DNA of 39,345 bases from JAYVYM01 sp046593925 (GCA_046593925.1 JBKJQN010000029.1:1-39345), one strand, 5' to 3'. Numbered from the stretch's first letter, positions 22,915-31,552 are shown. Program-made: numbers and translations. The notes: a model not told the origin generated them from the letters alone.

Positions 22915-24569
22915 GGGCGCGGTCAGTACTCGTCCTGCTGCTGGCGTCGACGGCCCTGCTCGCGGTCGCGACCGGGCAACCGGCATCCGCCACCCCGACC
23001 AGTGCCCTCGGCTCAGGTTCCTCGTACGTCAACCTCGCCATGAACCAGTGGAAGTCGCAGGCGAACGCGGCGGGTATCCCGGTGCAGTACACGCCGACCG
23101 GTTCGCCGGCCGGCATGAGCCTCTACCAGGCGGGCAAGTCGGCGTTCGCCGGCACCGAGGCGGAGTTCCCCTCGCTGCAGATCAACGACGCCGACGTACC
23201 GCGGGGATTTCAGTACGTACCCGACGTCGCTGGAGCTACGGCGATCATGTACAACCTGCGCGAGAAGTCCGGGCAGAAGGTCGACTACCTGCACCTGGAC
23301 CCGGCCACCGTCGCACGCATCTTCATCGGCACGATCACGAGGTGGTCCGACCCGGCCATCACCGCCACCAACAAGGGCATCGTGTTCCCCGACGAGCCCA
23401 TCAAGGTCGTCCTGCGGGGCAGCAAGTCCGGGACGACCGCACTGTTCTATGACTTCATCGCCTCGACCCTGGGCCAGGAGTACGTCACCTGGTTCGAGGG
23501 CAACGGCTGCGGCAGCGCACGCATCCGTCCGGTGATCATCGAGTGCAGTAACCCGGCGGCCCTGAACAGCCGTCCGACGACGCTGTCGTTCGGCGACTCC
23601 CAGCAGATCGCCCAGTTCGTCGCCAACGACAACGTCGGGCAGTTCTCCATAGGCTTTGACGAGTTCGGCTACGCCAAGAGCGAGAAGGTGCCCACGGCGT
23701 GGGTGCGCAACGCTGCGGGCGCCTATGTCCTGCCGTATGCCGAGAACATCTCGGCGGCACTGGAGTCCGCGACGCTTCGCCCGGACCTGACGCAGGAGCT
23801 TTCGGGGGTGTACGCGAGCAGGAACGCCAAGGCCTACCCGATCTCGGCGTACTCCTACATCACGCTGCCCTGCGCGCCGAGCCCGGACCGCACCAGCTGC
23901 AAGGGGGCTTACAGCGACCCCGGGCAGACCGAGACGATGTCGGCGTTCCTGAGCTACATCGCCTGCGCAGGCCAGACGTCGATGGCGGCGCTCGGGTATT
24001 CGCCGCTGCCCCCCAACCTGTCGCAGGAGATGGCCAATGCCGTCGGGCGCCTCACCGCGCAGCCGGCCAAGGGGCTGACTGCCGGCACCTGCAGCAACCC
24101 GCGCTTCGCCGGCAGCCTGGGAGCCGGGGCGTCCAGTCCCTGTGACCCGTTCCTGTGCGCCGCCGCGGGCGGCGGCTCCGGCAGCTCCGGTGGCAGCGGT
24201 GGCGGTGGCGCGGCCACGACGCTGCGACCAGGGGCCAAGGTGCCCGGGGCTGCCGGTCCCGCCGCAGCAGCTCCTGCAGCGACGGCGGCGACCTCAGCCG
24301 CCGATGCCGCCGGCGCCGGTGGCGCTCCCGGCCTGGCCGGTTCCGACGCGGCAGCCATCGGCGGCGGGTCGGGGCCGGGCAGCTGGCGCAAGGCCTCACC
24401 GGTGGCCTTCGACGCGCCGCGGGTACCCGCCGGACCCGACGGCCGGGCACTGCTGCTGCTGGTCGGTGCGGTGCTGCTGCCCGTCCTGGGGCGCTGGTGG
24501 AAGTTGACACGATCGGGGGAACGGCGGCGGTTCCGTCAAGCGCAGCACGGCCAGGGCCGATTCAGGTAG
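22911..24569 (+). CDS. PstS-like binding protein with C-terminal membrane anchor
   Basis: 552 residues. The Sec signal (about 1-28) ends in ASA and carries no lipobox Cys. The mature part matches phosphate-binding proteins: YTPTGSPAGMSLYQAGKSAF and GTEAEFPSL (first-lobe ligand loops), IFIGTITRWSDPAI, LRGSKSGTTALFYDFI, GFDEFGYAKS, and AYPISAYSYI near the end of lobe 2. A 100-residue Gly/Ser/Ala/Pro linker then leads to a helix (ALLLLVGAVLLPVLGRWW, about 512-530) and a basic tail. It is probably the dedicated binding protein of this PstCAB, tethered at its C-terminus and not lipidated. Cysteine pairs in lobe 2 may form disulfides. Confidence 0.85.
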   Translation: MRARSVLVLLLASTALLAVATGQPASATPTSALGSGSSYVNLAMNQWKSQANAAGIPVQYTPTGSPAGMSLYQAGKSAFAGTEAEFPSLQINDADVPRGFQYVPDVAGATAIMYNLREKSGQKVDYLHLDPATVARIFIGTITRWSDPAITATNKGIVFPDEPIKVVLRGSKSGTTALFYDFIASTLGQEYVTWFEGNGCGSARIRPVIIECSNPAALNSRPTTLSFGDSQQIAQFVANDNVGQFSIGFDEFGYAKSEKVPTAWVRNAAGAYVLPYAENISAALESATLRPDLTQELSGVYASRNAKAYPISAYSYITLPCAPSPDRTSCKGAYSDPGQTETMSAFLSYIACAGQTSMAALGYSPLPPNLSQEMANAVGRLTAQPAKGLTAGTCSNPRFAGSLGAGASSPCDPFLCAAAGGGSGSSGGSGGGGAATTLRPGAKVPGAAGPAAAAPAATAATSAADAAGAGGAPGLAGSDAAAIGGGSGPGSWRKASPVAFDAPRVPAGPDGRALLLLVGAVLLPVLGRWWKLTRSGERRRFRQAQHGQGRFR

Positions 24570-24589
24570 GGCACTGCACCGCTGTCGCG

Positions 24590-24607
24590 GACCGCCCCGA
24601 GGCGGTC
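24590..24607. terminator. Hairpin after the pst operon
   Basis: GACCGCC (24590-24596), loop CCGA, GGCGGTC (24601-24607): a 7-bp perfect stem 20 bases after the PstS-like stop and 43 bases before the GH26-like start. No T-tract. Confidence 0.5.
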
Positions 24608-24650
24608 ACGCCGCGGTTCCCGCCCCTGCCTGCCACGCCAAGGAATCCCC

Positions 24651-25685
24651 GTGAGCCCTCGCGCTGTCCTCGATTCTTCCCGTACCGGACCCAGTCGCCG
24701 CGCGGTGCTGCGTACCGCAGCTTTCGCCTCCGTCGCGGCCGTCGGTCTGACGGGCCTGCGGCCCGCCGCAGCGGTCGGCCGGACCACCGCGGTCGGCCGC
24801 GGCGCCGCTGCCGGCGCGACCGCGCCGCAGTGGAACGGCCACAAGCCTGGCCAGATCTATCTCGGTATGGCCGCTCAGGGAGCCGTGGCAGACGCCGTCG
24901 GCGCGACCGGCCCGGTCGGGCTGTCGCGGGAGTACTACTCGTGGGGTTCCGGGTCGGGTGAGATCCGTGACATCCAGGTCGAGCACGCCGCCGCGCGGCT
25001 GCCGTGGGTGTCCTTCCGGCCGCCGACCGAGCTGGCGGGTGCCTGGAGCGCCGTTGCTGCCGGCACCTACGACGACGATTTGCGCGCTCGGGCCCAGCGC
25101 TACGCCCAACTGACCAGGCCGGTCATTGTCACGTTCAGCCACGAGCCGCAGTGCGACGCCCAGATCGGCACCCCCGCACAGTTCGCGGCAGCCTGGGTAC
25201 GTACGTACGACGTGATGAAGGCCGAGACCGGCCTGAAGAACGTCGTCGCCGTCCCGATCCTTGGTGAGTGGGCGTTCAACCCCTACAACAAGGGCCCGGA
25301 TCCGCAGGAGTACCTCACCCCCGACCTGCTGGCCCGCTGCGACTTCCTCGGCGTCGACCTGTACCAGAACAGGTCCTGCCAGGGCTACGACATCCGGCTG
25401 GCCCGCATCCTCGCCTTCCTGGACAGCAGCGGCTTCTCGAACAAGATGGTGGGCCTCGGCGAGACCGGGGCCTGCAACACGTACTCCACCAAGATGACCG
25501 CCGCGCAGTGGTGGACATCGTGCTGGGGCTGGGCGGCCGCCCACACCGACCGGGTCGGTGCGATCAGCTACTTCAACAGCCTGGCCTTCAACAATTCGGG
25601 GAACAACTGGTTGCTCAGCGAGTCCAGCGAGAAGCTGGCCGCCTACCGGGCCAGCCTGGCGAGTCCGATCGCCTGCCGCCTCTGA
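24651..25685 (+). CDS. Exported GH26-like glycoside hydrolase
   Basis: 344 residues from GTG 24651, preceded by AAGGA. The twin-arginine-like signal (about 15-40, SRRAVLRTAAFASVAAVG) suggests Tat export. The rest fits a clan GH-A barrel of the GH26 kind. VSFRP is an early strand. FSHEP carries the likely acid/base Glu165, DFLGVDLYQN a mid strand, and VGLGETG the likely nucleophile Glu271. The substrate is unknown; GH26 enzymes act on beta-mannan and related glucans. It stands between the pst operon and the NitT/TauT-type transporter in the same direction. Confidence 0.75.
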   Translation: MSPRAVLDSSRTGPSRRAVLRTAAFASVAAVGLTGLRPAAAVGRTTAVGRGAAAGATAPQWNGHKPGQIYLGMAAQGAVADAVGATGPVGLSREYYSWGSGSGEIRDIQVEHAAARLPWVSFRPPTELAGAWSAVAAGTYDDDLRARAQRYAQLTRPVIVTFSHEPQCDAQIGTPAQFAAAWVRTYDVMKAETGLKNVVAVPILGEWAFNPYNKGPDPQEYLTPDLLARCDFLGVDLYQNRSCQGYDIRLARILAFLDSSGFSNKMVGLGETGACNTYSTKMTAAQWWTSCWGWAAAHTDRVGAISYFNSLAFNNSGNNWLLSESSEKLAAYRASLASPIACRL

Positions 25686-25731
25686 CGGCTGGTTTGATGG
25701 GCTGCTGCCTTCCCCGCCCCGAGGAGCCCGA

Positions 25732-26745
25732 ATGCCTGCCGTCCTGCCCGCCCTGACCCGCCGGCGCCTGTTCGGCCTGGGTGCCGGAGCCGGGGCCGCC
25801 GCCCTTCTCGCAGCGTGCGGTGACAGCGGGAGCAGTCCGGCCGCCTCCGGCAGCGCCGCCGCCCCCGGTGAGCCGGTCACCATCAAGACCTGCGTGTACG
25901 CCAAGAACCACGCGTCGTCCGCGCTGTACTGGCAGCAGTTCGCCCCGAAGAACTGGACGATCAAGGTCATGCCCGTCACCGGGTCGGCGCAGATCCAGGA
26001 CGCCCTCGAGTCCGGTCAGCTCGACTTCGGCCTGCTCGGGGCGTACACCACGGTCATCGCCGCGTCAGAGGGCAAGCTGACCTCCAAGATCGTGGGGATG
26101 ATCGCCCGGCAGGGGATCGGCCTGATCGGGCGTGCCGGCAAGGTCGCCTCGGTCGCCGACCTCAAGGGCAAGAAGGTGGCCGTGCCGCCGCCGGGCGCCC
26201 AGGTGCTGATCCTCACCGAGCTGCTGCGAAACGCCGGGCTGTCGCTCGGCACCGATGTGACCGCCGTACCCCTGGGCTACGCCGACCACCCGGCGGCCCT
26301 GGAGCGGGGTGACGTCGACGCCTACATCGGCACCGAGCCGCTGTGTACGCAAAGCGTCGTCAGCGGCGTCGGCGTACGCCTCACGGAGGTTGCCAACACC
26401 CCCATCGGCGACTTCAACACCGCCAACTGGGCGTCCGGCAAGATCCTGCGTGAGCGCCCCGACGTGGTGAAGCAGGTGGCCCAGCTGCAGAAGCAGGCCG
26501 CGGAGTTCCTGACGCCCGGCGGCACCAACGACAAGGCCCGCTGGAAGGACCTGCTGGTCAACCAGTTCGGCTTCACGCAGCAGGTCTACGAGGCGGTGCT
26601 CGTCGACGTCGGCGCGGTCTGGAAGTTCGACAAGACCCGTGAGGCCCAGGTCACCGGCGCCGGCCGGCTGCTCAAGGCCGCTGGCGTGATCAAGACCGAG
26701 CCGGACTACGAGGGCCTGTACGCCCGCGAATATTGGAACATCTGA
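25732..26745 (+). CDS. NitT/TauT-type ABC transporter substrate-binding lipoprotein
   Basis: 337 residues; GAGGAG precedes ATG 25732. A twin-arginine signal (TRRRLFGLGAGAGAAALLAACG) ends in a lipobox with Cys29, so it is likely a Tat-exported lipoprotein. The mature protein has the SsuA/NMT1-like pattern: VTGSAQIQDALESGQLDFGL, VADLKGKKVAVPPPGAQ, LERGDVDAYIGTEPL and FGFTQQVYEAV. The ligand may be a sulfonate, nitrate, pyrimidine or similar small organic compound; the sequence does not decide. The permease follows after 3 bases. Confidence 0.88.
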   Translation: MPAVLPALTRRRLFGLGAGAGAAALLAACGDSGSSPAASGSAAAPGEPVTIKTCVYAKNHASSALYWQQFAPKNWTIKVMPVTGSAQIQDALESGQLDFGLLGAYTTVIAASEGKLTSKIVGMIARQGIGLIGRAGKVASVADLKGKKVAVPPPGAQVLILTELLRNAGLSLGTDVTAVPLGYADHPAALERGDVDAYIGTEPLCTQSVVSGVGVRLTEVANTPIGDFNTANWASGKILRERPDVVKQVAQLQKQAAEFLTPGGTNDKARWKDLLVNQFGFTQQVYEAVLVDVGAVWKFDKTREAQVTGAGRLLKAAGVIKTEPDYEGLYAREYWNI

Positions 26746-26748
26746 GAC

Positions 26749-27606
26749 GTGGCGGGCGCGCTGCTCGACGACGTGCCGGTCGCCGTCCTGCCGGGGACGG
26801 CGGCCAGGCGACGCACCGGGCGCCCACGCCGGCTGCTCGGTGTCCTCGCGCCGCTGGCCCTGCTCGGCGCCTGGCAGGGCGTCTCGGCCGGCGGCCTGAT
26901 CTCCACGCGGTTGCTGCCGGCCCCATCGACGGTGCTCACCTCGCTGCAGGAGTTCTTCTTCGGCGAGCGGCGACGTACGTTCGCCGGTGTCGTGCCGTAC
27001 GCCGGCGCGGGCTTCGAACACCTCGGTGCCAGCCTGACCCGGTGTGGCGTCTCATGGCTGCTCGCCGTCGCGGTCGGCGTCAGCGTCGGTCTGCTGCTCG
27101 GGTTGTCGTCGCTGTGCCGGGACCTGCTGGACCCGGCGCTCAATGCGCTGCGGGCGGTGCCGCTGTTCGCGTGGCTTCCGCTGGTGCTCATCTGGTTCGG
27201 CATCGGCGAGGGCGCCGCTCGCGCCCTGATCTTCATCGGCGCGCTGTGGCCGGTGCTCGTCGCCACCGCCGACGCCACCGCGCGAGTTCCGCGTACGCAC
27301 GTGGAGACTGCGCGGATGCTCGGGACGCCTCGGCGGGCGATGTGGCGTGCGGTCTACCTGCCGAGCGCGCTGCCCGAGGTGCTGACCGGGCTGCGGCTGT
27401 CCCTCACGCTGGCCTGGACCTGCGTGATCGTCGGCGAGCTGTCGGGCACCACGCTGGGCGTCGGCGCGATGATGAACGCCGCCCGGGAGACCGGCCGTAC
27501 CGAACAGGTCGTCGTCGGGATCCTGGTGTTCGCCGCCGTCGGGCTGATGGCAGACCTGCTGCTGCGCGGGTCCAGTCGCCGGTGGGTGTGCTGGGCCGAT
27601 CGATGA
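26749..27606 (+). CDS. NitT/TauT-type ABC transporter permease
   Basis: 285 residues with six membrane helices. Family marks are LLPAPSTVLTSLQEFFFG, the helix starting WLLAVAVGVSVGLLLG, ALNALRAVPLFAWLPLVLIWFGIGEGA split over two helices, and the EAA loop ETARMLGTPRRAMWRAVYLPSALPEVL. GTG 26749 lies 3 bases after the binding-protein stop and lacks its own ribosome site, so translation is probably coupled. The stop overlaps the ATPase start (ATGA). Confidence 0.9.
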   Translation: MAGALLDDVPVAVLPGTAARRRTGRPRRLLGVLAPLALLGAWQGVSAGGLISTRLLPAPSTVLTSLQEFFFGERRRTFAGVVPYAGAGFEHLGASLTRCGVSWLLAVAVGVSVGLLLGLSSLCRDLLDPALNALRAVPLFAWLPLVLIWFGIGEGAARALIFIGALWPVLVATADATARVPRTHVETARMLGTPRRAMWRAVYLPSALPEVLTGLRLSLTLAWTCVIVGELSGTTLGVGAMMNAARETGRTEQVVVGILVFAAVGLMADLLLRGSSRRWVCWADR

Positions 27607-28361
27607 GCGCGCGTGCCGGCGGCACGCTGGCCGCCAGGGCGCTGTCGAAGTCGTTCAACGGTCTGGCCGTGCTCGACCGGGTCGATCTCCAGGCGCGCCC
27701 GGGGCAGGTGGTGTCGGTGCTTGGCCCGAGCGGCTGCGGGAAGTCCACCCTGCTGCGGCTGCTGGCCGGCTTCGAGACACCGACCTCCGGTGACGTGCTG
27801 CTCGACGGCGTCCCCGTCCGGGCGCCGTCACCCACCCGCGGGATGGTGGCGCAGGCCGGCGGGCTGTTCCCGTGGCTGTCGCTGCGGGACAACCTGGCGT
27901 ACGGGCCGCGGGCGCTTGGCCGGCCGGGCGGCGAGGTGCGCGCGACAGTCGACGACCTGCTCGCCGCGACCGGCTTGCAGGGGTTCGCAGACGCCCTGCC
28001 GCGTGCACTGTCCGGCGGGATGCGGCAGCGCGCGGCGATCGCGCAGGTGCTGGCCAGCCGGCCACCGGTGCTGCTGCTCGACGAGCCGTTCGGCGCCCTC
28101 GACGCCCAGACCCGGCTGCGCATGCACGAGTGGCTGGGCGCGCTGCTCGCCGAACGGCCGACCACCACGCTGCTGGTGACGCACGACGTCGAGGAGGCGC
28201 TGCTGCTCGGTGACCGGCTGGTACTGCTGTCGGCCCGGCCCGCCCGGGTCGTCGACGAGGTGCCCGTGCCGTTCCCTCCGCACCGCGGCCGCGCCGTGCT
28301 TGCCGACCCGCACTTCGTACGGCTCAAGGCCGAGGTGCTCGAGCGCGTCCTCGCGGCCTGA
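27603..28361 (+). CDS. NitT/TauT-type ABC transporter ATPase
   Basis: 252 residues. Walker A is GPSGCGKST, the Q-loop region is MVAQAGGLFPWLSLRDNLAY, the signature is LSGGMRQRAAIAQVLA, Walker B is VLLLDEPFGALD, and the H-loop is LVTHDVEEAL. LFPWLS...N and MHEWLGALL mark the SsuB/TauB group. It ends the transporter operon. After the stop, about 200 bases carry no gene; a short stretch there reads TEVLGGTVASRDDLTRVLNR before a stop and may be a decayed C-terminus. Confidence 0.9.
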   Translation: MSARAGGTLAARALSKSFNGLAVLDRVDLQARPGQVVSVLGPSGCGKSTLLRLLAGFETPTSGDVLLDGVPVRAPSPTRGMVAQAGGLFPWLSLRDNLAYGPRALGRPGGEVRATVDDLLAATGLQGFADALPRALSGGMRQRAAIAQVLASRPPVLLLDEPFGALDAQTRLRMHEWLGALLAERPTTTLLVTHDVEEALLLGDRLVLLSARPARVVDEVPVPFPPHRGRAVLADPHFVRLKAEVLERVLAA

Positions 28362-28565
28362 GCGGATGGTGCCGGAGACCGTAGAAGGAGTCCCGGCCCC
28401 GTGGTCAGATCCGGCGGGCTCGCCTACCGCAGTCCCCACATCCGTGCCCAGCCGCCACCGAGGTGCTCGGCGGCACCGTCGCCTCCCGCGACGACCTCAC
28501 CCGGGTGCTGAACCGGTGACGCCTGGCGGATAGCCTGCGCTCGTGTCACCGGACCGGGGTTGCCC

Positions 28566-28862
28566 ATGAGCATCTACGCGTTGCTCGAGCTGACCCTGAA
28601 AGCTGAGTCCGTCGCCGACGCGCCCGCGGTGCTGCGCGAGACCCTGACGGCGACCCGGGCGTTCGACGGGTGCCTGGGCGTCGAGGTGCTGCTGGCTACT
28701 GACGACGAGACGCACGTCGCGCTGCTCGAGCAGTGGGACTCCGTGGAGAGCGACGCGGCCTACCGCGCCTGGCGGGCGACTCCGGCGGGTGCCTCGAGTC
28801 TGCGGACGATCCTGGCGGCTCCGCCGCGGCTGAGCAGGTACGACGTCGCGTCGGACATCTGA
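28566..28862 (+). CDS. Antibiotic biosynthesis monooxygenase (ABM)-type small protein
   Basis: 98 residues, the normal length for the family. ALLELTLKAESVADAPAVLR, then TRAFDGCLGVEVLLATDD and VALLEQWDSVESDAAYRAWR, give the ferredoxin-like betaalphabetabetaalphabeta pattern with the E-x-W-x-S motif. Members are cofactor-free monooxygenases or stress proteins, and the substrate is unknown. A TTG two codons upstream is possible but the ATG has a GGGG at the right distance. It converges with the OpuC-type ATPase gene. Confidence 0.8.
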   Translation: MSIYALLELTLKAESVADAPAVLRETLTATRAFDGCLGVEVLLATDDETHVALLEQWDSVESDAAYRAWRATPAGASSLRTILAAPPRLSRYDVASDI

Positions 28863-28925
28863 GCCATCACGGCTCGTTACCTACCCCCGGCGGACAGCGG
28901 CGTAGGACCGGCGCCCGCGGCTCGG

Positions 28926-30047
28926 CTACGCCTGGGTGGCGGTGCGGTCGTTCTCCACGCTGCGGCGCAGGGCAGCGTGCAGCGAGTTGGGGGTGAGGAC
29001 GCCCAGGTACCGCTCGCTGTCCGGCTCGTACACGGCGACCCAGCCGGCGTCGTGCTGCAGCATCTCGGCCATCGCGGCCTTCAGGGTCGCGTCGGCCGGC
29101 ACCGCGGCCGGCAGCCGCTGGAGCCGGTCGGCGACCGTGCCGTCGCCGGCCAGTCGGTCGGCCGAGACGTAGCCGTGCAGCCTGCCAGTGCTGTCGAGCA
29201 CCAGCGCGAAGCCGTCGGGCAGTGCGCGGCGGGCGTCAGCAAGGCTGTCGCCCGGCGCGACGACCGACGGCGCATCCAGGTCGGCGGGGTCGATGCCGGT
29301 CACCGCGAGGCGGCGCAGGCCGCGGTCGGCGCCGACGAAGTCCGCGACGAACGGGGTCGCTGGACTGCCCAGTACGGCGGCCGGGGTGTCGTACTGCTCA
29401 AGAACGCCGCCCTGTCGGAAGACCGCGATCCGGTCGCCGAGACGGACCGCCTCGTCGATGTCGTGCGTCACGAACACGATGGTCTTGTGTACCGCGGCCT
29501 GCACCCGCAGGAACTCCGACTGCAGCCGGTCGCGGGCGATCGGGTCGATCGCCGAGAACGGCTCGTCCATCAGCAGCACCGGGGGGTCGGCGGCCAGCGC
29601 CCGGGCGACGCCGACGCGCTGGCGCTGACCGCCGGACAGCTGCGCCGGGTAGCGGTCGCGGTAGACGGCCGGGTCCAGGCCCACCAGCTCGAGCAGCTCG
29701 TCGGCCCGGGCCCGGGTGCGGCCGCGGTCCCAGCGCAGCAGCCGCGGGACGGTCGCCACGTTGTCGCCGACGGTGTGGTGCGGGAACAGACCGACCTGCT
29801 GGATGACGTAGCCGATCCGGCGGCGCAGCGCGACCGGGTCGACGCGGGTCACGTCGTCGCCGTCGAGCACGATACGGCCTGTTGTCGGCTCCACCAGCCG
29901 GTTGATCATCCTCATGATGGTGGTCTTTCCGCAGCCGGACGGGCCGACCAGGCAGACCAGCTCACCTCGCACGACCTGCAGGTCGAGGTGCTCGACGGCG
30001 ACCGTGCCGTCGGCGTAGCGCTTGCTGACGCCCTCCATGCTGAGCAT
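28926..30047 (-). CDS. Glycine betaine/choline-type ABC transporter ATPase (OpuCA-like), with CBS region
   Basis: 373 residues from ATG 30047. A GTG at 30122 would add 25 residues but would leave only 22 bases to the divergent permease start. The ATPase core has GPSGCGKTTIMRMINRL, VIQQVGLFPHHTVGDNV, LSGGQRQRVGVARAL, LLMDEPFSAIDP and VTHDIDEA. The QQ-GLFPH loop and the MRMINRL helix are typical of osmolyte-type ATPases. The C-terminal 120 residues form a CBS-pair region (DGFALVLDSTGRLHGYVSAD and AGWVAVYEPDSERYLGVLTP), which senses ionic strength in relatives. It diverges from its permeases, unlike the usual one-operon order. Confidence 0.88.
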   Translation of the reverse strand: MLSMEGVSKRYADGTVAVEHLDLQVVRGELVCLVGPSGCGKTTIMRMINRLVEPTTGRIVLDGDDVTRVDPVALRRRIGYVIQQVGLFPHHTVGDNVATVPRLLRWDRGRTRARADELLELVGLDPAVYRDRYPAQLSGGQRQRVGVARALAADPPVLLMDEPFSAIDPIARDRLQSEFLRVQAAVHKTIVFVTHDIDEAVRLGDRIAVFRQGGVLEQYDTPAAVLGSPATPFVADFVGADRGLRRLAVTGIDPADLDAPSVVAPGDSLADARRALPDGFALVLDSTGRLHGYVSADRLAGDGTVADRLQRLPAAVPADATLKAAMAEMLQHDAGWVAVYEPDSERYLGVLTPNSLHAALRRSVENDRTATQA

Positions 30048-30144
30048 CGCCGGCTCACCGGCCGCGGCGGTAGCGTCCGCGCGCGACTCAGCAGCGTCCG
30101 TCACAGTCACCGGGTCCGTCACAGACCGAAGGGTAGGTGAGCGC
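30048..30144. promoter_or_regulatory. Divergent region between OpuC-type ATPase and permease genes
   Basis: This 97-base gap separates the two arms of the osmolyte transporter and should hold both promoters. AGGTGA lies four bases before GTG 30145. Tandem copies of GTGACGG/GTGAC-like words (about 30095-30122, minus strand) occur here, but I cannot name a regulator. Confidence 0.35.
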
Positions 30145-30840
30145 GTGGTCGTGCTTGCCGCCACTGCGGCCTGCATCCGGGCCAACGACTGGTTCTGCCC
30201 GGCCTACCTGAGCCAGGACCGGGTGGCCATCGTCGCCGCGGTCCGCTCGCACGTCCTGCTGGCGGCCGAGGCGCTGGCGATCGCGCTGCTCGTCGCGGTG
30301 CCGCTGGCGCTGCTGGTACGGCGGTCGGCGGTCGGGCGGTTGCTCGCCCTCGGCATCGGCGGGATCGTGTACACCGTCCCGTCGCTTGCCCTGTTCGTGC
30401 TGCTCGGCCCCGTCTTCGGGTTCACCAGCAGCCTGCCGGTCGTCGTCGCGTTGGCCGCGTACGACGTGCAGGTGCTCCTGCGCCAGCTGCTGGTAGGGCT
30501 CGACGGGGTGCCGGCCGATGTCGTGGAGGCGGCCGTCGGCACGGGGCACTCCCGCAGCCGGCTGCTGGCGCGGGTCGAGCTGCCGCTCGCCCTGCCGGCG
30601 CTGGTGGCCGGGCTGCGGCTGGCCGCCGCGTCGACGATCGCGCTGGTCACCGTCGGTGCGGTGATCGGACACGGCGGGATCGGCACGCTGCTGTACGCCG
30701 GGTTCCAGACCGACTTCAAGGCCCAGCAGCTGACCAGCCTCGTCCTGGTCGTCCTGCTCGCGCTCGTCGTCGACCTGCTGCTGCAGCTGCTGCTGCGGGT
30801 CCTGACGCCCTGGCGCCGCGCGGTCGGGCGCACCGCGTGA
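30145..30840 (+). CDS. Osmolyte ABC transporter permease (OpuCB/ProW-like), subunit 1
   Basis: 231 residues. The N-terminal ANDWFCPAYLSQDR is characteristic of this permease family. Then come six hydrophobic helices, with GGIVYTVPSLALFVLLGPVFG and the EAA-type VVEAAVGTGHSRSRLLARVELPLALP, followed by STIALVTVGAVIGHGGIGT. GTG 30145 has AGGTGA upstream. It works with the second permease (30866-31552) and the divergent ATPase. The gap to the next gene is only 25 bases. Confidence 0.88.
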   Translation: MVVLAATAACIRANDWFCPAYLSQDRVAIVAAVRSHVLLAAEALAIALLVAVPLALLVRRSAVGRLLALGIGGIVYTVPSLALFVLLGPVFGFTSSLPVVVALAAYDVQVLLRQLLVGLDGVPADVVEAAVGTGHSRSRLLARVELPLALPALVAGLRLAAASTIALVTVGAVIGHGGIGTLLYAGFQTDFKAQQLTSLVLVVLLALVVDLLLQLLLRVLTPWRRAVGRTA

Positions 30841-30865
30841 CCGCGCCGCCCATGGGCAGGTGGTC

Positions 30866-31552
30866 GTGAGCCTGCTCGGTGACACCGGCGGCTGGCTGGG
30901 CAACCTCGCGCACTACCGCGGGACCGACGGCGTGCCGCACCGGCTGCTGGAGCACCTCGCCCTGACCGGTGTCGCGGTCGCGGTCGCCGCCCTGGTCGCC
31001 CTGCCCGTGGGCCTGGCGCTCGGGCACCTACGTCGTGGCGGCACCGTGGTGACGGCGCTGTCCAACGCCAGCCGGGCCGTCCCGACGCTCGGCGTTCTCA
31101 TCGTGTTCTCCGGGATCGCCGCCATCGGGATCGGCAACCGGGCGGCGGCGTTCGCGCTGGTGCTGTACGCCATCCCGCCGATCCTGGTCAACACCTTCGT
31201 CGGCGTCTCGGGCGTCGACCGGGACGTCGTCGAGGCCGCCCGCGGCATGGGGATGGGCGAGCTGCGGGTGCTGGTCAGCGTCGAGCTGCCGCTCGCCCTC
31301 GGCCTGGTCGTCGCCGGCCTACGCACCGCCGTGGTGCAGGTGATCGCCACCGCGACCCTCGCCGCGTACGTCGGCGGCGGCGGCCTCGGGACGTTCATCA
31401 ACAACGGGTACGGCCTGCAGGACTACCCGCAAGTCCTCGGCGGAGCGGTGCTGGTGGCCGCCCTGGCCCTGGTCGCGGAGCTGGCGCTGTCGGGTGTGCA
31501 GCGCCTCGTCACGCCCGTCCCCTTGCGGGCAGGGCCTGTCAGAGCCGCGTGA
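30866..31552 (+). CDS. Osmolyte ABC transporter permease (OpuCD/ProW-like), subunit 2
   Basis: 228 residues. The pattern is HLALTGVAVAVAALVALPVGLALG, then ASRAVPTLGVLIVFSG, PPILVNTFVGVSGVDRDVVEAARGMGMGELRVLVSVELPLALG (EAA loop) and TATLAAYVGGGGLGTFINNG. This is the partner of the preceding permease; OpuC-type systems use two such subunits. GTG 30866 is preferred since AGG lies five to six bases upstream; GTG 30860 is the alternative. The binding-protein gene follows after a 78-base leader with two hairpins. Confidence 0.88.
   Translation: MSLLGDTGGWLGNLAHYRGTDGVPHRLLEHLALTGVAVAVAALVALPVGLALGHLRRGGTVVTALSNASRAVPTLGVLIVFSGIAAIGIGNRAAAFALVLYAIPPILVNTFVGVSGVDRDVVEAARGMGMGELRVLVSVELPLALGLVVAGLRTAVVQVIATATLAAYVGGGGLGTFINNGYGLQDYPQVLGGAVLVAALALVAELALSGVQRLVTPVPLRAGPVRAA

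Noticed and set aside
24606..25979. A 457-codon minus-strand frame antisense to the glycosidase
   Set aside because: Composition is that of a GC shadow, and the sense strand has catalytic motifs and a good start.
28362..28565. Short frames such as one ending TEVLGGTVASRDDLTRVLNR
   Set aside because: Coding-like for about 25 codons only, with no start and a frame change upstream; at most a decayed gene end.
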